Below, one piece after another: positions 33,494-42,664 of a stretch of DNA of 64,000 bases (positions are counted from its first letter, which is position 1; every line of letters begins with the position of its first letter). A model generated the notes under the pieces. That model was not told the DNA's origin. It worked only from the letters and a program-made list of their open reading frames with translations, and made no database searches. Both the position numbers and the translations under genes were made by a program. The DNA comes from Mesorhizobium sangaii (lineage in GTDB: Bacteria; Pseudomonadota; Alphaproteobacteria; Rhizobiales; Rhizobiaceae), in contig NZ_JACHEF010000003.1 in assembly GCF_014207355.1 (NCBI RefSeq), forward strand, positions 719,763 through 783,762. The letters run 5' to 3'.

Positions 33494-34305
33494 GCAATCT
33501 CCAGCTTCGCGTCATTTCGGCAGTCGTGCTTGCCATCATCACCCTTAGCTTGACCTGGTTTGGGGGGCTGCCGTTCCGGTTGTTGTGTGCGGTGATGGCG
33601 GCGGTGATCTTCTATGAATGGACACGCATGTCGCGCCCAGCGGAGGCCACGGGCCTGGGTTTCCTGCCGGAAGCGCTGCTGGTTGTTTTGATTGGCGCCC
33701 TGATTGCCGGCCTTGCTGCATCGTGGCTGCTGGCGCTTGTCGTGGTCGTGGTTGCTGCAGCGGCGATTGCCGCCTCGGTTCGCAAGACCGGGCAATGGGA
33801 CGCGGCCGGTCTTGCCTATGCCAGCGTTTCCGGCCTGTCGCTTGCCCTGTTGCGCGATGGTGATCGTTCAGGCCTCGTCGCCATCCTGTTCCTGTTCGCG
33901 GTCGTCTGGGCCACCGATATCTTTGCCTACTTCGTTGGCCGTACGGTTGGCGGCCCAAAACTGGCGCCTTCGATCTCTCCCGGCAAGACACGCAGCGGCG
34001 CGCTCGGCGGCGCTGTCGGCGGTGTTGTGGCCGGCCTCATCCTGGCCGCGGTTGCCGGCGTCGGCAATCTGGCGTTCCTCGGCCTGGTTGCGCTCGTGCT
34101 GTCGATTGTCGCCCAGGCTGGCGACCTGTTTGAATCCTGGATCAAGCGCCGCCACGGTTGCAAGGATTCGGGTGCGCTCATCCCCGGCCACGGCGGCGTC
34201 ATGGACCGTGTCGACGGGCTTGTCGCGGCGGCTTTCGCCCTATACGTCATCGGCTGGATTTCGGCGACCGCCGATCATCCGGCGCAGGGGCTGTTTCCGG
34301 TTTGA
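33490..34305 (+). CDS. cdsA: Phosphatidate cytidylyltransferase
   Basis: CdsA makes CDP-diacylglycerol, the precursor of all phospholipids. The 271-residue membrane protein has several hydrophobic helices and the C-terminal family signature KRRHGCKDSGALIPGHGGVM followed by DRVDG. ATG 33490 overlaps the uppS stop. In many bacteria dxr follows; here the next gene is rseP directly. Confidence 0.96.
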   Translation: MSNLQLRVISAVVLAIITLSLTWFGGLPFRLLCAVMAAVIFYEWTRMSRPAEATGLGFLPEALLVVLIGALIAGLAASWLLALVVVVVAAAAIAASVRKTGQWDAAGLAYASVSGLSLALLRDGDRSGLVAILFLFAVVWATDIFAYFVGRTVGGPKLAPSISPGKTRSGALGGAVGGVVAGLILAAVAGVGNLAFLGLVALVLSIVAQAGDLFESWIKRRHGCKDSGALIPGHGGVMDRVDGLVAAAFALYVIGWISATADHPAQGLFPV

Positions 34306-34409
34306 GAGGCGTCATTTCAGGGTCCGATGCGCACTGCGCCTTGGATTCGCCTGGATTGATGCCACAGTCACGGCGCTATCCGCGCCGCGGAAGAATTTGA
34401 GGGTTTATC

Positions 34410-35552
34410 TTGAACGAGATTCTTCACGCGCTTTTCAGCACACAAGGCTTCGTACTTGGCACGCTCGTGCCGTTCCTCTTTGTGCTGACCGTGGTCGTGT
34501 TCGTCCATGAAATGGGCCACTACCTCATCGGGCGCTGGTGTGGCATCGGGGTCAAGGCCTTCTCGATCGGCTTCGGCCCGGAACTTTTCGGCTTCAACGA
34601 CAGCCACGGCACGCGCTGGAAACTGTGCGCGATACCGCTTGGCGGCTATGTCAAATTCGTCGGCGACATGAACGCCACATCGAGTCAGCCGACTTCGGAA
34701 GAGATCGAGACGCTGACCGAGGAGGAGCGCAAGGTCGCTTTTCACACGCAGCCGATCTGGAAGCGCGCGGCGACGGTGGTCGCCGGGCCGCTGTTCAATT
34801 TCTTGCTGACGATCGTCGTCTTTACCGTGTTGTTTTCCGCCTATGGCCGTTATGTCGCCGAGCCGATGGTCGCAGAGGTAACGGCTGACAGCCCGGCGGC
34901 GAAAGCCGGCATCCTGCCCGGTGACCGATTCGTCAGCGTCGACGGCAGCAAGGTCGAAACCTTTGGTGACGTCCAGCGCCTGGTTTCCGGCCGGGCCGGC
35001 GACGCCATCACCTTCGTGATGCTGCGCGACGGCAAGGAGGTCACGGTGACCGCGGCACCGCGGCTGATGGAACAGGAAGACGCGCTCGGCAACAAGGTCA
35101 AGGTCGCCGTGATCGGCGTCGTCAACAACAAGGAACTCGGCCAGCCTCGCCTCGTCACCTACACGCCCGTCGGGGCAGTTGCAGCGGCAGTCGAGGAGAC
35201 TGGGCATGTCATTCAGCGCACCGGTCAGTTCCTGCAGCGTTTCGTTGTCGGGCGCGAGGACAAGTGTCAGCTGGGCGGCCCGGTGAAGATCGCCGACATG
35301 GCGGGCAAGGCAGCGAAACTGGGGTTCGAATGGCTCGTGCAACTGATTGCACTGCTGTCGGTGGGCATCGGGTTTCTGAACCTTTTGCCGATTCCCCCCC
35401 TCGACGGTGGCCATCTCTTGTTCTACGGGGTGGAGGCCGTCATTCGCCGTCCGGTGTCGGATCGGATGATGGAAATGGCCTATCGGGCCGGGTTGCTTCT
35501 GGTGCTGTGCTTCATGGGGTTCGTTTTCTGGAACGATCTGTTTGGATGCTGA
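34410..35552 (+). CDS. rseP: Site-2 membrane zinc metalloprotease RseP
   Basis: RseP cuts membrane-embedded substrates such as anti-sigma factors and remnant signal peptides. HEMGH (residues 33-37) lies in the first helix, one PDZ domain spans about residues 150-230, and the C-terminal NLLPIPPLDGGHLL carries the LDG motif that completes the zinc site. The start is TTG 34410 behind a GAGGG site, giving 380 residues. A small hairpin (CGGCGC-TATCC-GCGCCG, 34371-34387) precedes it. bamA follows, as in most proteobacteria. Confidence 0.95.
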   Translation: MNEILHALFSTQGFVLGTLVPFLFVLTVVVFVHEMGHYLIGRWCGIGVKAFSIGFGPELFGFNDSHGTRWKLCAIPLGGYVKFVGDMNATSSQPTSEEIETLTEEERKVAFHTQPIWKRAATVVAGPLFNFLLTIVVFTVLFSAYGRYVAEPMVAEVTADSPAAKAGILPGDRFVSVDGSKVETFGDVQRLVSGRAGDAITFVMLRDGKEVTVTAAPRLMEQEDALGNKVKVAVIGVVNNKELGQPRLVTYTPVGAVAAAVEETGHVIQRTGQFLQRFVVGREDKCQLGGPVKIADMAGKAAKLGFEWLVQLIALLSVGIGFLNLLPIPPLDGGHLLFYGVEAVIRRPVSDRMMEMAYRAGLLLVLCFMGFVFWNDLFGC

Positions 35553-35556
35553 AATC

Positions 35557-35649
35557 ATGAAGAAATTTGGCTTTGGCATGGACGATGTTGAGACGCCGTT
35601 TACCATGCCCGGGGATATGAGTGACGCGAAAGCCACGCCGCGAGGTTAA
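35557..35649 (+). CDS. Possible 30-residue small protein before bamA
   Basis: A short frame starting 4 nt after the rseP stop encodes MKKFGFGMDDVETPFTMPGD and ten more residues. No clear ribosome-binding site precedes it, though reinitiation after rseP is possible. It could equally be chance; the rest of the 217-nt rseP-bamA gap shows no gene. Confidence 0.2.
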   Translation: MKKFGFGMDDVETPFTMPGDMSDAKATPRG

Positions 35650-35769
35650 GTAAATTCAAATTAACCAGAAGCCTTGCGTGTAGGGAAAATCCGGTTAATA
35701 CGGTAGGAGAAATCACCGCACGTCCGGTTTTCTCGCCGTGGGGACTACGAGAAAAGGTTATTAAGCCCG

Positions 35770-38136
35770 ATGAAGGCAGCATCCAAGTTTCTGAGCGCCG
35801 CGTCCGCGGTGACCCTGTCTGCGGCTCTTGTCGTGCCAGGCGCGCTCGCAGTGCAGTTCGTTGCCACATCGGCGGCCGAAGCCGCTGTAGTCAGCAGAGT
35901 CGAAGTGAGCGGCAACCAGCGTATCGACGCTGAAACCATCCGCAATTACATTACCATCAAGCCGGGCAAAGCCTTCTCCAGCTCCGATATCGACAGTGCG
36001 GTCAAGGCGCTGTTCGGCACCGGCCTGTTCTCGGATGTGCAGATCAACCAGGTCGGCTCGACGCTGGTGGTCAAGGTCTCCGAATACCAGGTCGTCAACC
36101 AGGTGCTGTTCCAGAACAACAAGAAGCTCAAGGACAACGCGCTTGCGATGGCGGTGCAGTTGAAGCCGCGCGGAACGTTTTCGCAGGCGACGCTCGATTC
36201 CGACGTCGAGGCGGTCAAGGCTGCCTACAGGCGCATCGGTCGCGACGATGTGACAGTGACCACGCAGGTCATGCAGCTTGGCGACAACCGCGTGAACGTT
36301 GTCTTCAACATCAGTGAAGGCGATCGCACTCAGATCGCGGCGATCAATTTCGTCGGCAACAGCGCCTATTCCAGCCGCCGCCTGTCGGATGTGATCAATA
36401 CCAAGCGTTCGTCCTGGGTTTCCTTCATTCTGCGCGACGACGTCTATGACGACGATAAGCTGCGCGCTGACCAGGAGCTGCTGCGCCGCTTCTACTACAA
36501 TCACGGCTATGCCGATTTCCAGGTCGTGTCCGCCGTCGGCGAACTCGACAACGCGACGAACAAGTACACGGTCACCATCACCGTCCAGGAAGGCGACCGC
36601 TACACGTTCGGCGATGTCAGCGTCGAAAGCACAATCCCGGAAGTCGACTCGAAGTCGCTGGAATCGGTGGTCGAGACCCGCAAGGGCGACGTCTACAATG
36701 CCAAGGACGTTGAGGACACCATCATCGCGCTGACCGAGAAGGTGGCCGGTTCCGGCTATGCCTTCGCGCAGGTGACGCCGCGCGGCGACCGCAATTTCGA
36801 GAACCACACCATTTCGGTGGTCTACACCATCGACCAGGGCACCAAAGCCTATATCGAACGCATCGAGATCCGCGGCAACGATCGCACGCGTGACTATGTC
36901 ATTCGTCGCGAGTTCGATGTCAGCGAAGGTGACGCCTTCAATCAAGTTCTCATCCAACGCGCGAAGAAGCGCCTGGAAAACCTGAATTACTTTGACAAAG
37001 TCGATATCTCGACCGTTCCGGGTTCGCAGCCCGACCAAGTCGTGCTGGTGGTCGACGTTGTGGAAAAATCGACCGGCGAATTCTCGGTCGGTGCCGGCTA
37101 CTCGACCGGTGGCGACACGGCAGGTCCGTCCGTCGAAGGATCGATTACCGAGCGCAACTTCCTCGGCCGCGGCCAGTTCATCAAGGTGTCGGCAGGCGGC
37201 GGCAAAAATTCGCGCGACTACAGCCTGTCCTTCACCGAACCCTATTTCCTCGGACGGCGCATCGCAGCCGGCTTCGACGTCTTCAAGCAGACGAGGAACT
37301 ATGATCACTACGACAGTGATACCCTTGGCGCCACGGTGCGCTTCGGCTTGCCGATCACCAACAGCATCTCGACCCAAGTGGCGTATAATATCTCGCAGGA
37401 GAAGTACAAACTCGACGATGGTTGTGAGACCGCTGGGGTTTACGATCCTACAAAATGTAGTGTTTCCACGGCCATCCTGGATGGTATCGATCAAAGTCCG
37501 TGGATCAAATCGTCGGTCAGCCTTGGGCTGGTTTACAACACCATCGACGACATGAAGAACCCGCACGAAGGCATCTACGCTACCACGACGGCCGAGTTTG
37601 CCGGCCTTGGCGGCGATGCCAAGTACGTAAAGTTGACCGGGCGCGGCAGCGTGTACCAGACGCTTTCGGAGCAGTTTGATCTAGTCGGCCTCGTTTCGGC
37701 CGGCGCGGGTCATGTCGAGGGTTACAGCGGCGGCGATTTGCGTATCTTCGATCAGTTCCAGAGCACGGACCGCATGATCCGCGGTTTTGAATATGGTGGT
37801 ATTGGCCCGGCAGACAGTAAGACGGGCGACCATCTGGGTGGTACGACCTATTTCAACGCCTCAGCGGAAGCCCAGTTCCCGTTGCCGGTCGTTCCGGAAA
37901 GCTTCGGTCTGCGCGGTGCCGTGTTTGCTGACGCTGCAACGCTCTATGGCACCAAGATCAGCGACACCGTCGCCACTCAGACTTCGACTGACTTGAAACT
38001 GCGCGCCTCGGTCGGCCTCGGCTTGATGTGGGCATCGCCGTTCGGTCCGATCCGTATCGACTATGCGATCCCGGTCAAGAAGGAAGCGACCGACAACGTG
38101 CAGGAATTCAACTTCGGCATATCGACCCGCTTCTGA
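35770..38136 (+). CDS. bamA: Outer membrane protein assembly factor BamA
   Basis: BamA is the Omp85 pore that inserts beta-barrels into the outer membrane. The 788-residue protein has a signal peptide (about residues 1-38, ending ...SAAEA), POTRA repeats beginning VVSRVEVSGNQRIDAETIR, and a C-terminal barrel. Barrel landmarks are FTEPYFLGRR, the RGF motif in MIRGFEYGGIGP and a terminal phenylalanine (GISTRF). It lies between rseP and lpxD in the classic envelope cluster. Confidence 0.97.
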   Translation: MKAASKFLSAASAVTLSAALVVPGALAVQFVATSAAEAAVVSRVEVSGNQRIDAETIRNYITIKPGKAFSSSDIDSAVKALFGTGLFSDVQINQVGSTLVVKVSEYQVVNQVLFQNNKKLKDNALAMAVQLKPRGTFSQATLDSDVEAVKAAYRRIGRDDVTVTTQVMQLGDNRVNVVFNISEGDRTQIAAINFVGNSAYSSRRLSDVINTKRSSWVSFILRDDVYDDDKLRADQELLRRFYYNHGYADFQVVSAVGELDNATNKYTVTITVQEGDRYTFGDVSVESTIPEVDSKSLESVVETRKGDVYNAKDVEDTIIALTEKVAGSGYAFAQVTPRGDRNFENHTISVVYTIDQGTKAYIERIEIRGNDRTRDYVIRREFDVSEGDAFNQVLIQRAKKRLENLNYFDKVDISTVPGSQPDQVVLVVDVVEKSTGEFSVGAGYSTGGDTAGPSVEGSITERNFLGRGQFIKVSAGGGKNSRDYSLSFTEPYFLGRRIAAGFDVFKQTRNYDHYDSDTLGATVRFGLPITNSISTQVAYNISQEKYKLDDGCETAGVYDPTKCSVSTAILDGIDQSPWIKSSVSLGLVYNTIDDMKNPHEGIYATTTAEFAGLGGDAKYVKLTGRGSVYQTLSEQFDLVGLVSAGAGHVEGYSGGDLRIFDQFQSTDRMIRGFEYGGIGPADSKTGDHLGGTTYFNASAEAQFPLPVVPESFGLRGAVFADAATLYGTKISDTVATQTSTDLKLRASVGLGLMWASPFGPIRIDYAIPVKKEATDNVQEFNFGISTRF

Positions 38137-38152
38137 TCGGCCGCCAATGATG

Positions 38153-38177
38153 CTCCCGGATTTTTCAGGTCCGGGAG
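38153..38177 (+). terminator. Hairpin between bamA and lpxD
   Basis: CTCCCGGA and TCCGGGAG form an 8-bp stem around TTTTTCAGG, 17 nt after bamA. No T run follows it, so read-through into lpxD is likely. Confidence 0.4.
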
Positions 38178-38211
38178 AAATGTTCCGACCTAGCTGGATA
38201 TAGCTTCTGGA

Positions 38212-39270
38212 ATGACCGATCCGGTGTTCTTCGCGCCATCACGCCGGTATACGGCGGGCGAAGTCGCGAATCTGACCGGCTCGGTGCTTGTCGATTCCGG
38301 CCAATCCCATATCTCGATCGAAGCGCTCGCGCCGGCCAATGAGGGCGGCGAGAATGCGCTCGTTTTCGTCGATGGCAAACGCAATTCCGCGCTGATGCTG
38401 TCGCTGCGAGCGGCCGCGGTCCTTTGTCCGGCGGAATTCGCCAGCAAGGCGCCGGCCGGCATCGCGGTACTCGTTCATCCGCGTCCGCAACAGGCATTCG
38501 CGCTGGTCGGCCGTCTGCTCTTCCCGACGGCCGCGACACCGGGACCAATGACCAGTGAAACCGGTGTCTCGCCGCATGCTCATATCGATCCGACCGCGCA
38601 TGTCGAGGCAGGTGCTGTCATCGAGGCAGGTGCCGTCATCGGGCCGGGTGCTTCGATCGGCGGCGGTACCGTCATCGCGCCCAACGCGGTCATCGGACAA
38701 TCCTGCCAGATCGGCCGCGACGGCTATGTCGGTCCAGGCGCCAGCATCCAGTATGCCTTGATCGGCAATCGCGTCATCATCCATGGCGGCGCCAGGATCG
38801 GCCAGGATGGTTTTGGCTTCGTCGGCGGCGCCAAGGGACCCGAACGCGTGCCGCAGGTCGGCCGTGTCGTCATCCAGGACGACGTCGAGATCGGCTCCAA
38901 CACCACGGTCGATCGCGGCGCCATGTCCGATACGATCATCGGCCAGGGCACCAAGATCGACAATCTCGTGCAGATCGCCCATAACGTCCGCATCGGCCGC
39001 AATTGCATAATAGCCGGGCTTTCGGGTATTTCGGGTTCCGTGATTGTGGGTGACAATGTCACCATGGGCGGCGGCGTCGGGCTTGCGGATCATCTGACCA
39101 TCGGGTCCGGGGCCAAGCTTGCCGCCAGAAGTGGGTTTATGAGCAATGTCCCTGCAGGCGAGATCTGGGGTGGTTATCCGGCACAGCCGATGGCGGAAGC
39201 CATGCGGGAGATAGCCATGCTGCGCAAGCTCGCCAGGACCCGCAAACAGGGTGAGGGAGGCAATGGCTGA
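38212..39270 (+). CDS. lpxD: UDP-3-O-(3-hydroxyacyl)glucosamine N-acyltransferase
   Basis: LpxD adds the second hydroxyacyl chain to the glucosamine precursor of lipid A. The 352-residue protein has an N-terminal uridine-binding domain and a left-handed beta helix of hexapeptide repeats (about residues 115-310). The catalytic histidine is in VQIAHNVRIGRNC. The C-terminal ends in a helical segment (AMREIAMLRKLARTRK). The fabZ start lies inside its last codons. Confidence 0.97.
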   Translation: MTDPVFFAPSRRYTAGEVANLTGSVLVDSGQSHISIEALAPANEGGENALVFVDGKRNSALMLSLRAAAVLCPAEFASKAPAGIAVLVHPRPQQAFALVGRLLFPTAATPGPMTSETGVSPHAHIDPTAHVEAGAVIEAGAVIGPGASIGGGTVIAPNAVIGQSCQIGRDGYVGPGASIQYALIGNRVIIHGGARIGQDGFGFVGGAKGPERVPQVGRVVIQDDVEIGSNTTVDRGAMSDTIIGQGTKIDNLVQIAHNVRIGRNCIIAGLSGISGSVIVGDNVTMGGGVGLADHLTIGSGAKLAARSGFMSNVPAGEIWGGYPAQPMAEAMREIAMLRKLARTRKQGEGGNG

Positions 39271-39730
39271 CATGATCGCGTCGACGACGCTGGAAGTGGT
39301 CGACATCATGGGGCTGATGAAGCTCCTGCCGCACCGCTATCCGTTCCTGATGATCGATCGCATCGTCGATATCGATGGCGACGAGTCAGCTGTCGGCATC
39401 AAGAACGTGACCATAAACGAGCCGCATTTTCAGGGCCATTTTCCCGAGCAGCCGGTGATGCCGGGTGTGCTCATCGTCGAGGCGATGGCGCAGACGGCCG
39501 GCGCCATCTGCATCCGCAGCCTGCGCACTGAAAAGCCGTCATTGGTCTATTTCCTGACCATCGACAATGCCAAATTCCGCAAACCGGTCGTTCCCGGCGA
39601 CCAGTTGAGGATCCATGTCAAGAAAATCAAGAAACGCGGCAACCTGCTGAAATTCGCTTGTGAAGCCATGGTCGACGGCGCCAAGGCGGCCGAGGCCGAG
39701 ATTTCAGCCATGATGGTCACCAGCGACTGA
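39263..39730 (+). CDS. fabZ: 3-hydroxyacyl-[acyl-carrier-protein] dehydratase FabZ
   Basis: FabZ dehydrates 3-hydroxyacyl-ACP in fatty acid synthesis and competes with LpxA/LpxD for the same pool. The 155-residue hot-dog enzyme shows LLPHRYPFLMIDRI, GHFPEQPVMPGVLIVEAMAQ (catalytic His and Glu) and KFRKPVVPGDQL. ATG 39263 has a GAGGGAGG site and overlaps the lpxD stop by 8 bp; an upstream ATG is less likely. Confidence 0.97.
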   Translation: MADMIASTTLEVVDIMGLMKLLPHRYPFLMIDRIVDIDGDESAVGIKNVTINEPHFQGHFPEQPVMPGVLIVEAMAQTAGAICIRSLRTEKPSLVYFLTIDNAKFRKPVVPGDQLRIHVKKIKKRGNLLKFACEAMVDGAKAAEAEISAMMVTSD

Positions 39731-39737
39731 CGATCGA

Positions 39738-40577
39738 ATGCTTATGAAAATCAAGACATCTATCCATGCTTCCGCTGTCGTGGAGGAAGGCGCCCAGATC
39801 GGCCAAGGCGTGCGCATTGGCCCGTTTTGCCATGTCGGCGCCGATGCGGTGATCCACGACGGCGTCGAACTGGTCAGCCACGTCTCGGTGATGGGCGCGA
39901 CCACCATCGGTGCCTCGACCAAGGTCTACCCGATGGCGATACTGGGCGGGCCGCCGCAGAACACCAAGCACAAGGGCGGCCGCACCACTTTGGTCATCGG
40001 CGAGAACTGCACGATCCGCGAAGGCGTGACCATGCATCTCGGCACCGATTCCAGCCGTGGCGAGACGACGATCGGCGACAATGGCAATTTCCTTGCCTAC
40101 GCCCACATCGCCCATGATTGCGTCGTCGGCAACAATGCGACGTTCGCCAACGGAGCGACGCTGGGCGGCCACTGCGAGATCGGCAACAACGTCTATATTG
40201 GCGGCCTGACCGCAGTTCATCAGTTTGTCCGCGTCGGCGACAATGCCTTTCTGGGCGGCTGCTCCGCGATCGTGGGCGATGTCATTCCCTATGCCATCGC
40301 GGTCGGCAACCGCGCCAGTCTGCGTGGCCTCAACATCATTGGCCTGAAGCGTTCCGGCCTGCCGAGGTCTGAGATCCATCTGCTGCGCAAGGCCTACAGG
40401 ATGATCTTCGATCGCTCCCGCACCGTCGGTGAGAACATCGAATTCGCCAAGGCCGAATTCGCGTCGTCGCCGACCGCCATGAAGATCGTCGATTTCATCA
40501 CCAGTCGCGGCAAGCGGCATTATGCGGTGCCGTCGCTGAAGGGCGGCGATGGCGACGATGTCGATGACGAAGACTGA
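39738..40577 (+). CDS. lpxA: Acyl-[ACP]--UDP-N-acetylglucosamine O-acyltransferase
   Basis: LpxA starts lipid A synthesis by acylating UDP-GlcNAc. The 279-residue protein has hexapeptide repeats, the catalytic histidine in LAYAHIAHDC, and the C-terminal helical part beginning RGLNIIGLKRSGLPR. A second ATG (39744) is also possible. It ends inside the start of lpxI. Confidence 0.97.
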   Translation: MLMKIKTSIHASAVVEEGAQIGQGVRIGPFCHVGADAVIHDGVELVSHVSVMGATTIGASTKVYPMAILGGPPQNTKHKGGRTTLVIGENCTIREGVTMHLGTDSSRGETTIGDNGNFLAYAHIAHDCVVGNNATFANGATLGGHCEIGNNVYIGGLTAVHQFVRVGDNAFLGGCSAIVGDVIPYAIAVGNRASLRGLNIIGLKRSGLPRSEIHLLRKAYRMIFDRSRTVGENIEFAKAEFASSPTAMKIVDFITSRGKRHYAVPSLKGGDGDDVDDED

Positions 40578-41466
40578 GACCGCGGCAGCAGGTCTTGATC
40601 TCCCGTCGGGCGCCAGGGTCGGCATCATCGCCGGGGGCGGCAGCCTGCCGGTCGAAGTCGCGGCCGGTTCGGCACAACGAGGCTACCCTCCCTTTGTCAT
40701 CCTGATGGAAGGCGAGGTGGACCGCATTGCGGAGCTCTCCCGGTATGAGCATGAAGGCCTCGCTCTGGAAGGCATCGGCTCGCTGATACCCTTGTTGAGG
40801 CGGCACCGGATTACGCATCTGGTGCTTGCGGGCGAGATCAAGCGCAGGCCACGATTGCTTGCGCTGCGCCCCAGTCTCAGCCTGCTCGCGGTGATACCCC
40901 TGGTGGTCATGGCGCTGGCGCGCGGTGACGACGGCTTACTGAAGGTCGTGGCACGAGGCCTCGAAGCACGAGGCATAAAGATCGTCGGCGCCCACGAAAT
41001 CGTGCCGGACCTCGTCGCCGCCGAGGGTGTCCTGACGAAGGCCACGCCACGCAAGTCGGACTGGCTCGACATCGAGGCAGGCCTTGCAGCGGCAAAGGCG
41101 ATAGGCGCGCTGGATATTGGCCAGGCGGCGATCGCGGTCGGTGGCCGCACCATTGCGCTCGAAGGCATCGAGGGAACGGCCGGACTGCTCGATCGCGCGA
41201 AGCTGTTGCGTGGCCACGGCCGTATCGCCGGCAAGACCCGCGGCGTGCTGGTCAAATGCGCCAAGCCTGGCCAGGAACTGCGCGCGGATCTTCCTTCCAT
41301 CGGTCCGCAGACGATCGAGGCGGTGCATGCGGCCGGGCTTGCCGGCATTGCTGTCGAGGCGGGACGTTCGCTGGTTCTCGAAGGCCCCGAAACCGTCGCG
41401 CGCGCCAACGCCCTCGGCCTGTTCGTCATCGGTCTGCCTGCCGCCACGGAGCCGCATCATGCCTGA
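40549..41466 (+). CDS. lpxI: UDP-2,3-diacylglucosamine pyrophosphatase LpxI
   Basis: LpxI (DUF1009) hydrolyses UDP-diacylglucosamine to lipid X, doing the job of the unrelated LpxH in E. coli; this is the usual alphaproteobacterial solution. Segments seen: RVGIIAGGGSLPVEVA, GEIKRRP, DDGLLKVVARGLEARGIKIVG in two parts, and VLVKCAKPGQELRADLPSIG. Several in-frame ATGs (40549, 40558, 40564) overlap the end of lpxA; I use the first (305 residues), which has AAGGGC upstream. The stop overlaps the lpxB start. Confidence 0.94.
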   Translation: MATMSMTKTETAAAGLDLPSGARVGIIAGGGSLPVEVAAGSAQRGYPPFVILMEGEVDRIAELSRYEHEGLALEGIGSLIPLLRRHRITHLVLAGEIKRRPRLLALRPSLSLLAVIPLVVMALARGDDGLLKVVARGLEARGIKIVGAHEIVPDLVAAEGVLTKATPRKSDWLDIEAGLAAAKAIGALDIGQAAIAVGGRTIALEGIEGTAGLLDRAKLLRGHGRIAGKTRGVLVKCAKPGQELRADLPSIGPQTIEAVHAAGLAGIAVEAGRSLVLEGPETVARANALGLFVIGLPAATEPHHA

Positions 41467-42634
41467 CAGGGCATTGAAGATCGCGATTATTGCAGGCGAA
41501 GAGTCCGGCGATCTGCTTGGCGCCGACATCGTGCGTTCGCTCAAGCAGGCTACCGGGCGGGAGGTGCAGATCGCCGGTCTCGGCGGTCGCCATTTGCAAG
41601 CGCTGGGACTGGTGTCGCCATTCGATGCCGGCGAGATCGCCCTGATGGGATTCAGCGCCATCCTGCGCGACCTGCCGCGCCTGATGCGGCGGATCAACCA
41701 GCTAGCCAAAACCGTTGCGGACGAGAAGCCCGATTGCCTCGTCACCATCGACAGTCCGGACTTTTCGTTGCGCGTCGCCAGGAAGGTGCGTGCGGCCAAT
41801 CCGTCGATCCCGATCATCCACTATGTCTGCCCTAGCGTGTGGGCATGGCGGCCGGGCAGGGCGGTGGCAATGAAGCCCTATGTCGACCATATCCTCTGTA
41901 TCCTGCCGTTCGAGGTGAAGGAACTCGAACGACTGGGCGGCCCGCCCGGAACCTATGTCGGGCATCGCCTCACCCATGATGCAGGCGTGCTCGGTGCTGC
42001 CAAGGCGCAGGATCTGCCGCGCGACCTTGCTTCTCCGGATCGCGTCAAAACACTACTTGTCTTGCCTGGTTCCCGGCGCGGCGAGGTGCGAAGGCTGCTC
42101 GAGCCGTTCGGCGAGACGGTGTCGATGCTGCATGCACGCGGGCACCGCCTGCGCCTGCTACTGCCAACAGTCCCGCATGTCGCCGACCTGGTCAGGGCCT
42201 CGGTCACGCGGTGGGACGAAAAACCCGAGATCATAGTTGATCCCCAACGCAAATGGCAGGCTTTCGGCAAGGCCGACGCGGCGCTGATCGCGTCCGGAAC
42301 AGTATCGCTGGAGCTGGCGCTGGTGGGTGTGCCGATGGTCTCCTGTTACAGGCTCGATCCCGTCGCGCGCGTCGTGGCGCCTTACCTGTTGTCCGTCTGG
42401 TCGGCGCTGTTGCCCAACCTGATCGCGGATCGGGCGCTGGTTCCGGAGTTCTACAATGAGTACGTCAAGCCGAACAATCTGACCCGGCAATTGGAAGCGC
42501 TGTTCACCGACAGCGGGATGCGCGCCTGGCAGAAGCAGGGTTTTGCCGAGATTACCCGGCGCATGGCGACCGACAAGCCGTCCGGCGAGATCGCGGCTGG
42601 CGTCGTGCTTCGTCACATAAAAAAAGCGCCCTAA
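41459..42634 (+). CDS. lpxB: Lipid-A-disaccharide synthase
   Basis: LpxB joins lipid X and UDP-diacylglucosamine to form the lipid A disaccharide. The 391-residue glycosyltransferase has the N-terminal IAGEESGDLLGADIV, TIDSPDFSLRVARK, YVCPSVWAWRPGRA and the C-terminal GTVSLELALVGVPMVSCYR segments. ATG 41459 overlaps the lpxI stop. The stop codon lies in the loop of the terminator that follows. Confidence 0.97.
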   Translation: MPDRALKIAIIAGEESGDLLGADIVRSLKQATGREVQIAGLGGRHLQALGLVSPFDAGEIALMGFSAILRDLPRLMRRINQLAKTVADEKPDCLVTIDSPDFSLRVARKVRAANPSIPIIHYVCPSVWAWRPGRAVAMKPYVDHILCILPFEVKELERLGGPPGTYVGHRLTHDAGVLGAAKAQDLPRDLASPDRVKTLLVLPGSRRGEVRRLLEPFGETVSMLHARGHRLRLLLPTVPHVADLVRASVTRWDEKPEIIVDPQRKWQAFGKADAALIASGTVSLELALVGVPMVSCYRLDPVARVVAPYLLSVWSALLPNLIADRALVPEFYNEYVKPNNLTRQLEALFTDSGMRAWQKQGFAEITRRMATDKPSGEIAAGVVLRHIKKAP

Positions 42635-42646
42635 CGGGCGCCTTTT
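42621..42646 (+). terminator. Terminator between convergent lpxB and gltA
   Basis: GCGCCC-TAAC-GGGCGC is preceded by a run of A and followed by CTTTT, so it can work on both strands. It sits in the tail-to-tail gap between lpxB and gltA, and the lpxB stop is in its loop. Confidence 0.8.
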
Positions 42647-42664
42647 CAATCCGGAAAGCCTCGA

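Noticed and set aside
34368..35636. A 422-codon open frame opposite rseP
   Set aside because: It is antisense to the HExxH/PDZ/LDG-containing protease and has shadow-like composition.
35761..37566. A 601-codon open frame opposite bamA
   Set aside because: It is fully antisense to bamA, which has POTRA and barrel signatures; the reverse translation is low-complexity and resembles no family.
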